Source: Mycobacterium sp. 1081908.1
GTDB lineage: Bacteria > Actinomycetota > Actinomycetes > Mycobacteriales > Mycobacteriaceae
Assembly (NCBI RefSeq): GCF_001673535.1
Contig: NZ_LZLY01000034.1
Span: forward strand, 1-64,000
Direction: 5' to 3'
DNA: 64,000 nt
Part shown: positions 25,166 through 34,473 of the stretch, in pieces
How positions within the stretch are numbered: the stretch's first letter is position 1
Layout of the letters: the number at the start of each line of letters is the position of its first letter
The notes under the pieces: model-generated
The model's database searches: none
What the model saw: the letters and a program-made list of their open reading frames with translations, nothing else
What the model was told of the DNA's origin: nothing
Program-made: the position numbers and the translations under genes

Positions 25166-25951
25166 TCAGCCCACGGCGAGCAGGCGGTACAGGCCGATCA
25201 GCCCGACCACCACGATGGTGGAGCGCAACGCCGTCGGCGAGAGCCGGCGCCCATAGCGCGCCCCGACCAGTCCCCCGACCAGCGAGCCCGCCGCGATGAG
25301 CCCGGCGACCGGCCAGCTGATCCGGCCGAAGGCCACCAGCGAATAGCTCACCGCCGCAACGACGTTCACGACCAGCGTGAGCAGGTTCTTGGCCGCGTTC
25401 ATGCGCTGCACCGACTCGGGCAGCAGCGCGCCCATGATGCCGACCAGCAGGATGCCCTGCGCGGCGGTGAAGTAGCCGCCGTAGACGCCGACGGCGAACG
25501 TCCCGAGCACGAGCACGGCCATCCGGGCCGGCGTGATGTGTTCGGCCGACCGCCCCTGTTGTTCGGCGCGCTGGGCCGCCCACGTCTGCAGCCGCGGCCC
25601 GATCACAACCAGCACCAGGGCCAGCACCAGCAGCACCGGCACGACGCGGGCGAACACCGTCGGGGGCAGGTGCAGCAGCAGGAAGGCGCCCAGCACCGCC
25701 CCGGCCAGCGACGCCGGCAGCTGCCAGCGCAGCCGGTCCCACTGCCCGGCCAGCTCGGCCCGATAGCCCCAGGTGCCCGACACGCTGCCCGCCACCAGGC
25801 CGACCGCGTTCGACATGGTGGCGGTGACCGGCGGATAACCGAGGGCGACGAGCGTCGGGAAGGTGATCAGGGTGCCCGATCCGACGAGGGCGTTGATGGC
25901 GCCGGCGCCGAACCCGGCCGCGGCGATCAAAACCATATGGGAGAGCAGCAC
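25166..25951 (-). CDS. TauE/SafE-family membrane transporter
   Basis: The 261-residue protein has about eight hydrophobic helices in two halves. Each half begins with a family motif, GFGAGAINALVGSGTLITFP and GTFAVGVYGGYFTAAQGILL. Relatives export sulfite or sulfoacetate-type anions. GTG at 25949-25951 gives a full first helix; an ATG at 25936 is a possible alternative. It is convergent with the carboxylate-amine ligase gene, only four bases apart. Confidence 0.88.
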   Translation of the reverse strand: MLLSHMVLIAAAGFGAGAINALVGSGTLITFPTLVALGYPPVTATMSNAVGLVAGSVSGTWGYRAELAGQWDRLRWQLPASLAGAVLGAFLLLHLPPTVFARVVPVLLVLALVLVVIGPRLQTWAAQRAEQQGRSAEHITPARMAVLVLGTFAVGVYGGYFTAAQGILLVGIMGALLPESVQRMNAAKNLLTLVVNVVAAVSYSLVAFGRISWPVAGLIAAGSLVGGLVGARYGRRLSPTALRSTIVVVGLIGLYRLLAVG

Positions 25952-25972
25952 TCCCGAAAAGCTTAGTCGCCG

Positions 25973-26896
25973 TTAGACGTGCGGCGCCTCGGGGCCGCGG
26001 TCGACGCCGGTGCGCAGCTTGACCGACGCCGAATACGCGAGGCTGCGAAAGTGCAGCACGGGATCGTCGGAGGGTTCGATGCCGTCGGTGACGCGCATCG
26101 GGTCGAACACGACGATGTCGCCGCCGCGCTCGCGCTGGGTGTCCAGGCCGTCGATCTGCAGCGTGCCGACGGTGACCACCTGCGTGCTCTGCCAGGCCGC
26201 CGACGGGTCGACCGTCGAGTCGTTCGGCCCGGCGACCTGCACGCGGAAGTCGAACCGCACCGGGCCGGTGGCCAGCCGCGCGTTCAGCTCCTCGGTGAGA
26301 AAGTCCGGGCCGTCGCCGTCGGGGGCCCGCCCCTTCTCCCCCGCGGCCGGAACCCAGTGGTAGCGAACGAATCTGGCGCTGCCGTCGGCGGCGACCCAGC
26401 GGAAGGCGTGCAGCCCGTGGTACTCGATGGTGGCGTAGCTGGTCGGGACCTTGTTGGCGTCGCGCAGCACGGGTAGCGCGCCGAACAGCCGCGGATGGGT
26501 CAGGAAGTACTTGGCCATGCGCAGCGGGGTCGTCGGGCTTGGCCGCATGGCCTTGAGCAGGTCGACGAATCCGTCCGGCGTGCTCGAGACGAACAGCCGG
26601 GCGGTCTGGGTCGAGACGTCGGTGGTGGACCCGTCGGGCAGCGTCAACTTCACCGCCAGCCCGCGCACCCCGGGCACGCCGTCGCGCTGCGAGGGGTTGC
26701 CCGACCCGTTGGAGAAGCGGATCAGCGCGGGCACCGTCGAGCCGTCGAGGTGCTTGGCGCGCGAAAGGCCCGCCGCGTCGGGGGTCGCGGTGAAGGTGCC
26801 GCGATACAGCGTGCCTTTGGCGTGCAGCGCCCGGTGGCCCGGCTGCGCGCCGCCGGTGCCTCGAATCGCCGCGATCGCCTCGTCGGGAGTGACCAT
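25973..26896 (-). CDS. Small catalase-related peroxidase (mini-catalase)
   Basis: The 307-residue heme protein covers only the catalase core: RALHAKGTLYRGTF (distal His), VPALIRFSNGSGNP, GVRGLAVKL and the proximal heme ligand in LHFRSLAYSASVKLR (Arg and Tyr). Full catalases exceed 480 residues. Mini-catalases such as the one described from M. avium paratuberculosis act mainly as organic peroxidases. It lies 17 bases downstream of the SDR gene on the same strand, so co-transcription is likely. Confidence 0.9.
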   Translation of the reverse strand: MVTPDEAIAAIRGTGGAQPGHRALHAKGTLYRGTFTATPDAAGLSRAKHLDGSTVPALIRFSNGSGNPSQRDGVPGVRGLAVKLTLPDGSTTDVSTQTARLFVSSTPDGFVDLLKAMRPSPTTPLRMAKYFLTHPRLFGALPVLRDANKVPTSYATIEYHGLHAFRWVAADGSARFVRYHWVPAAGEKGRAPDGDGPDFLTEELNARLATGPVRFDFRVQVAGPNDSTVDPSAAWQSTQVVTVGTLQIDGLDTQRERGGDIVVFDPMRVTDGIEPSDDPVLHFRSLAYSASVKLRTGVDRGPEAPHV

Positions 26897-26913
26897 TCGC
26901 GAATCTTAAGGCG

Positions 26914-27702
26914 CTAGTCGGGCAACCCGAAGAGTTTGACGACACCGTGATCGCGACCGGCGGTGTAGCCGCCGTCGACGGCGATGGCCTGGCCGCTGAC
27001 GAACGAGGCGTCGGGCGAGAGCAGGAACGCCGCCATCGCCGCGACCTCCTCGGGCCGGCCGAACCGTTGCAGGGCGTGCTCCTCGGTGATGGAGGCCAGT
27101 GGGCCCTCCATCCCCGGCAGGCCGAAAACGCCCTGGGCCATGGGCGTTTCGATGAACCCGGGGCAGATGGCGTTGGCGCGAATGCCGCTCGGCCCGTAGT
27201 CGAGCGCGATGTTCTTGGTGAGCAGGACGACGCCGCCCTTGGCCGCGTTGTACGAGCTGCCGCCGGCCGTGCCCTCCAGCCCCTCGATGCTCGCGACGGT
27301 GACGATCGAGCCGCGCTCGCCGTCGACGCGGGGTTGCTCGATCATCCTGGCCAGCGCCGCCTTGGCCACCAGGAACGTGCCGGTGAGGTTGATCCCGATC
27401 ACCCGCTCCCACTCCTTGCGGTCGAGCAGGTGCACCGGGCCGCCGCCGGCGACGCCCGCCGCGTGGAACACGCCGTCCAGGCGGTCGGGGACGGCGGCCA
27501 GCACCGCGTCGATGGCCGCCTCGTCGGTGATGTCGGCGGTGACGAAGTGGAAGTCGGCTCCCAGGTCGGGCGGGGCGGCCACGTCGGCGCCGATGACCGT
27601 GCCGCCCTCGGCGAGCAGGCGTCGCGCGGTGGCCAGGCCGATGCCGGACGCCGCTCCCGTCACGACGAAGGTGCGGGAGCGAGCGCGATCGGCGTTGACC
27701 AT
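26914..27702 (-). CDS. Short-chain dehydrogenase/reductase
   Basis: The 262-residue protein has VVTGAASGIGLATARRL (NAD(P) binding), HAAGVAGGG, the catalytic serine near VTVASIEG, and YNAAKGGVVLL (Tyr-xxx-Lys), ending GQAIAVDGGYTAG. The Asp in VIGADVAAP after the second strand suggests NAD preference. ATG at 27700-27702 is chosen because the upstream frame runs into the CGNR gene. The substrate is unknown. Confidence 0.9.
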   Translation of the reverse strand: MVNADRARSRTFVVTGAASGIGLATARRLLAEGGTVIGADVAAPPDLGADFHFVTADITDEAAIDAVLAAVPDRLDGVFHAAGVAGGGPVHLLDRKEWERVIGINLTGTFLVAKAALARMIEQPRVDGERGSIVTVASIEGLEGTAGGSSYNAAKGGVVLLTKNIALDYGPSGIRANAICPGFIETPMAQGVFGLPGMEGPLASITEEHALQRFGRPEEVAAMAAFLLSPDASFVSGQAIAVDGGYTAGRDHGVVKLFGLPD

Positions 27703-27746
27703 GGCAGTGATAGTGGCACACCGGCGCTCGGTGTGCGCCCACCGAG

Positions 27747-28349
27747 CTAGCGTCCGTCCCGGGTGCGCTCGTAGAACCGTCGGACGCGGGCCCGGTTGCC
27801 GCAATCGGCCGTGCTGCACCAGCGGCGGTTCTGCCGGTGACTGGTGTCGAGGAACAGCCAGCCGCAGGCATCGTCGCCGCATCGTTTGATGCGCGAGAAA
27901 GGGACGGCGGTCAACAGCGTCACCGCTTCGGCGGCCAGCCGATGCAGCGGCGTCTGCACGCTCAGGGTCTTTTCGTGCCACCCGCCGGCATCGCCGTCGA
28001 TGGTGAGGCGTTGGGCCCGCAGCGCGGATCGGTACGCGTCGGCGACCGTGTCGGCATCGCGGGCCGACCCGCACCCCGTCCAGATGCGATGGAGCGCCTC
28101 TCGGAGCCGGCGGGTCTGACGCAGCGCCTTCTCGGCGGCGTCCGGGTCCGAGACCGCGCGCTGGGCGAGCTCGCGCGCCTCACCGGGCGACAGCACACCG
28201 GCGTGACGCGCCCAGGCCACGAGGTCGCGATAGTCCGACAGGTATTCCGTACGGCGCTGCGGGTCACCCCGCCACGACACCGTGTTGACCAGGTCGACCG
28301 CGGGATGACCCCCGCGCAGGTCGAGCCCGGCCGCCTCCGACCGTGCCAT
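27747..28349 (-). CDS. ABATE domain and CGNR zinc-finger protein (putative regulator)
   Basis: The 200-residue protein has the ABATE domain (RGGHPAVDLVNTVSW, YRDLVAWARHAGVL) and a C-terminal CGNR zinc finger: CGDDACGWLFLDTS, then RWCSTADCGNRARVRRFYER. The finger probably binds DNA. Such proteins are stress-linked regulators of neighbouring exporters. It is divergent from an EamA transporter, and a palindrome lies between them. Confidence 0.9.
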   Translation of the reverse strand: MARSEAAGLDLRGGHPAVDLVNTVSWRGDPQRRTEYLSDYRDLVAWARHAGVLSPGEARELAQRAVSDPDAAEKALRQTRRLREALHRIWTGCGSARDADTVADAYRSALRAQRLTIDGDAGGWHEKTLSVQTPLHRLAAEAVTLLTAVPFSRIKRCGDDACGWLFLDTSHRQNRRWCSTADCGNRARVRRFYERTRDGR

Positions 28350-28361
28350 CGGCTATCACCA

Positions 28362-28393
28362 CCTAATTCCTAAATATAGATTTAACCATTAGG
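28362..28393. promoter_or_regulatory. AT-rich palindrome between the CGNR regulator and the EamA exporter
   Basis: CCTAAT at 28362-28367 is inverted as ATTAGG at 28388-28393 around a very AT-rich core (TAAATATAGATTTA, itself near-palindromic). The site occupies the centre of a 59-base divergent spacer and should hold both promoters. The CGNR protein is the natural candidate to bind it. Confidence 0.6.
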
Positions 28394-28408
28394 CAGCCGG
28401 GTACTCGA

Positions 28409-29352
28409 ATGGGCATGAAGTTCACAGCAGACCGAGTCGGATTGGGCGCCGGCGCCTTGTGCTTGTCGGCCTCGGCCGTGTTCCTGAAATTGGCCGCGAC
28501 GACGCCGGCGACCGCGACTGCGGCGCGCTGCCTGCTCGCGCTGCCCGTGGTCGCCGGGCTCGCGATCCCGGAATTGCAACGCGGCCAGCGTCTTTCACGA
28601 CGCGGCGTGCTGTCGGCCGTCTGCTGCGGCGCCCTGTTCGCCGGCGACATGTTGCTGTGGACGCAGGCCATTCCCGAGGTGGGGGTGGGCCTGTCGACCG
28701 TCCTGGTCAACACCCAGGTCGCGGTCGTTCCATTGTTGAGCTGGCTGGTCGATCGGGAAAGGATTTCGTTCCAGTTCCTGCTGGCGCTGCCCGCGCTCCT
28801 GGCCGGCGTCGCGCTCGCCGGCGGGATGCTGGAGCACGGGATCTCGGGCAGCAATCCCGCGCTGGGCACCGTGCACGCGATCGGTGCCGCGCTGTGCTAC
28901 TCGGGATTCCTGTTTCTGCTGCGACGCGGTGGGCAGGCCGGTCAGCCCATGCAGACCTACGCGGTGCTGCTGGCGACGTCGGCTGTTGTGGCGGTCGCGG
29001 TCGGACCCTGGTGGCACGGCCTGGACCTGCGGCCCGGCTGGCGCGCCGTCGGATGGTTGATCCTGGTCGCCGTGACGGGCCAGTTGCTGGGCTGGCTGTT
29101 CGTGGCCTTCTTCTCGGCCCGCGTACCCAGCACCGTCAGCTCCGCGCTGCTCCTGCTGACTCCGGTGGGCGCGGTCGTCCTGGGCGCCGCCGTGCTGGGC
29201 GAACGCCCCTCCGTGCTGCAACTCGGCGGTTGTGCACTCGTGCTTTCCGCCGGTTATCTCGCCAGCTCGGCCCCAGAATTTCCCGCCGTCCGCGCGCGTT
29301 CAAAGCCCTCAGGGCAGACTCGGAGGGAACACTCAGCGCAGACGGAGGGGTA

Positions 29353-29353
<1 letters not shown>
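28409..29353 (+). CDS. EamA/DMT-family transporter
   Basis: The 314-residue protein has ten hydrophobic helices in two EamA repeats (LGAGALCLSASAVFLKLA and GTVHAIGAALCYSGFLFLL mark the two halves). DMT transporters export metabolites or drugs. A short charged tail follows the last helix. ATG at 28409 and a second ATG at 28415 are both possible starts. It overlaps the acyl-CoA ligase ATG by one base. Confidence 0.9.
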
Positions 29354-30874
<1,521 letters not shown>

Positions 30875-30882
<8 letters not shown>

Positions 30883-31654
30883 CGCGCGGCGCCGCGATTG
30901 CGCGATCACGGTGCTGGGCGGCCCGACGACCGTGATCGACATCGCCGGCCACCGGATCGTGATGGATCCGACCTTCGACCCGCCCGGTGAGCACGCCTAC
31001 CTGACCAAGCTCGCCGGGCCCGCGGTGGGCGCCGACGCGCTGGGAGCGGTGGACGCGGTGTTGATCAGTCACGACCAGCACCCCGACAACCTCGACGACG
31101 ACGGCCGCGCGATGGCGCTGGCCGCCCCGCTGGTGCTCACCAACCCCGGCGCCGCCGCCCGGCTGGGCCCGCCGGCGGTTGGGGTGCCGGCGTGGGAATC
31201 GTATGAACTATCGGGTTCCCTTGCGGTGCAGGCGGTTCCGGCGGTGCACGGACCGGCCGACGGGCAGCGCGACGCCGGCGGCCACGTCAACTGTGAGGTG
31301 ACGGGCTTTGTGCTGTCGGGGCCCGGCGTGCCCACCGTGTACCTCAGCGGCGACAACGCGTCGATGAGCGCGGTCAAGCAGGTCGCCGACCGCGTCGGCG
31401 AGATCGACGTCGCGGTGCTGTTCGCGGGGGCGGCCAGCGTGCCCGCCAAGGAGCACGGCCGGCCGTTGACGCTGACGTCGGCGCGGGCGGCCGCCGCCGC
31501 CGAGGTGCTGGGCGCCAAGGCGGTGATCCCGGCCCACGTCGACGGCTGGGCCCACTTCAGCGAGGGCGCCGACGAATTCGCCTCGGCGTTCGATCAGGCC
31601 GGGATCGCGGGCGTGCTGCGGCTCGCGGCCCACGGCGAGTGGATTGACCTATAG
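30875..31654 (+). CDS. Metallo-beta-lactamase-fold hydrolase (UlaG-like)
   Basis: The 259-residue protein has the opening ITVLGGPTTVIDIAGHRIVMDPTFDP, the HxHxDH-like segment SHDQHPDNLDDDGR, YLSGDNASM and VIPAHVDGWAHFS. The first histidine block reads HDQHPD, as in UlaG-like members. It is a cytosolic metal-dependent hydrolase of unknown substrate. Overlap with the FadD-type gene implies a shared function. It converges with the enoyl-CoA hydratase gene, overlapping by six bases. Confidence 0.85.
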
Positions 31655-32476
31655 CCGTCCCTCGGCGCGCAACTCCGGGTGCACCCAGTCCGGCGAGCGG
31701 CGCTCCTTGAACGCGCGGAAGCCGTCGCGGGCCTCGGCGTCGCCGAGGCTGGCGGTCATGCCGATGCGGTCGTACAGGCCGAGGTAGTTGTCGATGCTGG
31801 CCTTGATGACGCCGCGGGCCCGCGGCGCGGTCCGGCAGACCTGCGCCAGCAGCTCTTTGGCGGTGGCGAGCAGCTCGTCGTGCGGCACGACCCGGGTGAC
31901 CAGGCCCCAGTCCAGTGCCTCGGCCGCGGTCAGCACCCGGCCGGTGAACATCAGGTCGCGGGTGCGGACCGGCCCGATCAGCCGGACCAGCATCTGGCTG
32001 TAGTAGGTGTCGGCGTAGCCGCGGAACAGCTCGGGCACCCGGAAGGTCGCCCGCTCGCTGACCACCGACAGGTCGCTGCACAACGCGATCTGCATGCCGC
32101 CGCCCTGGCACAGCCCGTTGACCGCGGAGACGACGGGCTTGGCCGACGTGCGCACCGCGTCGAACGGCGTGACATCCATGCCCAGCGCCGAGCCGAAGGT
32201 GATCCAGTTGTCCGTGGCTCCCCCGCCGCCCATGTCGCCGCCGGGCGCGAAGACGTCGCCGGTTCCGGTGATCAGTAGCCCGGCCAGGTCCGGGTCCTCG
32301 CTCACACGCCCTACGGCATAACGGATTCCGAAGTACATCGCGGGGGTCAGGGCGTTGCGCGCCTTGGGGCGGTCGATGGTGCACACCGCGATCGGTCCCT
32401 GCCGCTCGAAGGTCAGGTACGGGGTGCCCAGCCAATCGCCCTCGGGAGGGCGGGGGCTGCTTTCCGGTGTCGCCAT
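31649..32476 (-). CDS. Enoyl-CoA hydratase/isomerase family protein
   Basis: The 275-residue crotonase-fold protein has IDRPKARNALTPAMY, TGDVFAPGGDMGGGG (oxyanion hole region), AVNGLCQGGGMQIALCSDL and a downstream FRVPELFRGY with the catalytic Glu region. It probably hydrates or isomerises an acyl-CoA in beta-oxidation or a related route. No operon partner is adjacent on the same strand. Confidence 0.9.
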   Translation of the reverse strand: MATPESSPRPPEGDWLGTPYLTFERQGPIAVCTIDRPKARNALTPAMYFGIRYAVGRVSEDPDLAGLLITGTGDVFAPGGDMGGGGATDNWITFGSALGMDVTPFDAVRTSAKPVVSAVNGLCQGGGMQIALCSDLSVVSERATFRVPELFRGYADTYYSQMLVRLIGPVRTRDLMFTGRVLTAAEALDWGLVTRVVPHDELLATAKELLAQVCRTAPRARGVIKASIDNYLGLYDRIGMTASLGDAEARDGFRAFKERRSPDWVHPELRAEGRL

Positions 32477-32531
32477 GGGGCTCCTCTCACGCGTCGGTGC
32501 TTAACATCGCGCCCCAAGACTGTAACGCTCC

Positions 32532-32825
32532 CTAGACGTACTGCATCGTGACGGTTCCGATGGTCTGCGACGCGTCGCCGACCAGGTTGGCCAGTTGGGT
32601 CTGCAGCGTGGTCGCGGCCTCGCCCACCGGTTTGTCGCAGAAGCGGCAGTGCGTCTTGAACTGCGGCTGGTCCTCTTCGTTCGGCCAGAATCGGCGTTCT
32701 CCGGCCATTGCGCCGGGGTCGTACATGACCGACTGGTGCGGGGCCTCCTTGAGGATCCGGCCCACGGGATGCCGGTGCGGGCATTCGAGTTTCAGCACGC
32801 CGATGCCCTCTTGGTTGGCTGCCAT
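32532..32825 (-). CDS. Hypothetical protein with CPHRH and CRFC motifs
   Basis: The 97-residue protein has KLECPHRHPVGRIL and THCRFCDKPVGEA, which could together bind zinc. No family is recognised. ATG at 32823-32825 follows AAGGA in the transcript. It has no signal peptide or membrane segment. It stands alone between the enoyl-CoA hydratase and the divergent prenyltransferase gene. Confidence 0.68.
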   Translation of the reverse strand: MAANQEGIGVLKLECPHRHPVGRILKEAPHQSVMYDPGAMAGERRFWPNEEDQPQFKTHCRFCDKPVGEAATTLQTQLANLVGDASQTIGTVTMQYV

Positions 32826-32925
32826 CGTCCACCGTCCTTCTCGGTCTGGTCCTCTCGGTGCCCATTGAACGCTATTTGCTCGCCATTCGTGTTCCTAATA
32901 TCGCGAAGCATTGGGGGATGCCAGC

Positions 32926-33852
32926 GTGAGCATTTCTGAGCGGGGAGTCGTTTCGAGGCGCGATCGAGTCCGCACCACGCTGTCCGACTACGCGGCCCTG
33001 ACCAAACCGCGGTCCATCCATCTCGTGGTCGGCGCGATTCCCGCAATGCTGCTCGCCGACCGCGGCGTGGTGGCCCCGGTGCCGATCATCAACACGCTCA
33101 CGGGCTTGATACTCATGACGGCGGGCGCCAACACGCTCAATTGCGTCGCCGACGCCGACATCGACAAGCTGATGAAACGCACGGCCAGCCGGCCGCTGGC
33201 GCGCGGCGCGATATCGACCGACCGTGCGCTGACGTTCGGGTTGGCGCTGAGCGCGGGCGCGTTCGTCTGGTTGTGCTTGACGGCCAACGTGTTCTCCGGT
33301 CTGCTGGCGGTGGCAACGATCGTGTTCTACGTGGTGGTCTACACGCGGTTGATCAAGCGGCGCACCTCGCAAAACGTCGTTTGGGGCGGCGCCGCCAACG
33401 GCATGCCGGTGCTGATCGGCTGGTCGGCCGTCACCGGCGGCATCGGGTGGCCGGCCGTGGCGATGTTCGCGATCATCTTTTTCTGGACCCCGCCGCACAG
33501 TTGGGCCCTGGCCATGCGGCGCACCGAGGACTGCCGCGCCGCGGGGCTGCCGATGCTGCCGGCCGTGGCGAGCGAACGTCACGTCGCCACAAGGATTTTC
33601 GGATACGTCGGTCTGACGGTCTCGGCGACCCTGGTGCTCGCGCTGGCCACCGGCTGGCTCTACGCCGCGGTGGCGTTGCTCGCCGCGTCGTGGCTTCTTG
33701 CCATGGCCTATCAGCTTCACGTCCGGGCACGTAACGGCCGGCCGGTCCAACCGCTTCGGTTGTTCCGCCGCTGCAACAACTACCTGTCCTCGGTGTTTGT
33801 GGCGCTGGCGGTGGATTCGGCATTGGGGCTACCGACGCTCCTGGGCCGTTGA
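32926..33852 (+). CDS. UbiA-family prenyltransferase (heme O synthase/CtaB-like)
   Basis: The 308-residue membrane protein has the UbiA/CtaB signatures [35 protein letters not shown] (first Asp-rich prenyl-diphosphate motif) and [12 protein letters not shown]. It has about eight helices, and [13 protein letters not shown] typical of protoheme farnesyltransferase. It likely farnesylates heme B or a related acceptor at the membrane. GTG at 32926 follows GGGGGA; TTG at 32911 is an alternative. It is followed by IPP isomerase, matching enzyme with prenyl supply. Confidence 0.87.
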   Translation: MSISERGVVSRRDRVRTTLSDYAALTKPRSIHLVVGAIPAMLLADRGVVAPVPIINTLTGLILMTAGANTLNCVADADIDKLMKRTASRPLARGAISTDRALTFGLALSAGAFVWLCLTANVFSGLLAVATIVFYVVVYTRLIKRRTSQNVVWGGAANGMPVLIGWSAVTGGIGWPAVAMFAIIFFWTPPHSWALAMRRTEDCRAAGLPMLPAVASERHVATRIFGYVGLTVSATLVLALATGWLYAAVALLAASWLLAMAYQLHVRARNGRPVQPLRLFRRCNNYLSSVFVALAVDSALGLPTLLGR

Positions 33853-33870
33853 AGAGAGGGAGGCGTCGCG

Positions 33871-34473
33871 GTGAACGACGACGAGCGGCTGGTCCTGGTG
33901 GACAGCCACGACCGCGAAATCGGCCACCTCGCAAAGGCCGACGCGCATATGGGCAGCGGAGTGCTGCACCGCGCGTTCTCGCTGTTCGTGTTCAATCCCG
34001 ACGGCGAATTGCTCGTGCAGCAGCGCGCGCCGGGCAAACGCCTGTGGCCGGGCTACTGGTCCAACACCTGCTGCTCGCACCCCCGCCCGGGCGAGCGGAT
34101 GGACAGCGCCATCGCCCGTCGCCTGCGCGAGGAACTGGGCATGACGGCGGAATTGGGGTTTCTCTTCAAGTTCGAGTACCAGACGCAGTACGACGCGCTC
34201 GGCGGCGAACACGAGCTCTGCTGGGTCTACGGCGGATGGAGCGCCGATCGGCCGCGCGCCAACGCGGACGAGATCATGGCGTGGCGCTACGTGGCGCCGC
34301 AAGAGCTACAGACCGAAATGATCTGCGCCCCTGAGACATTCACACCGTGGTTCAAGCTCGAATGGGACCGGGTCCTGCGCGCCCATTCGTGGGTGCTGAG
34401 CGCGAATTTACTGCGAGCGCTCCCGGACAACTCTTGCCACGTCGATGCGTTTGATCAGTCTGGCCGCCGGTAG
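33871..34473 (+). CDS. idi: Type 1 isopentenyl-diphosphate isomerase
   Basis: The 200-residue Nudix-fold enzyme has RLWPGYWSNTCCSHPRPGE (active-site Cys), ARRLREELGM (Nudix-like) and GEHELCWVYGG (catalytic Glu). It interconverts IPP and DMAPP for prenyl synthesis. GTG at 33871 follows GAGAGGGAGG. The gene begins 18 bases after the prenyltransferase. Its last 66 bases overlap the convergent permease gene, so about 21 C-terminal residues lie within that overlap. Confidence 0.92.
   Translation: MNDDERLVLVDSHDREIGHLAKADAHMGSGVLHRAFSLFVFNPDGELLVQQRAPGKRLWPGYWSNTCCSHPRPGERMDSAIARRLREELGMTAELGFLFKFEYQTQYDALGGEHELCWVYGGWSADRPRANADEIMAWRYVAPQELQTEMICAPETFTPWFKLEWDRVLRAHSWVLSANLLRALPDNSCHVDAFDQSGRR

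Noticed and set aside
28459..29352. N-terminal extension of the FadD-type ligase
   Set aside because: The extension lies over the EamA gene in another frame; the ligase begins at 29353 after a good ribosome site.
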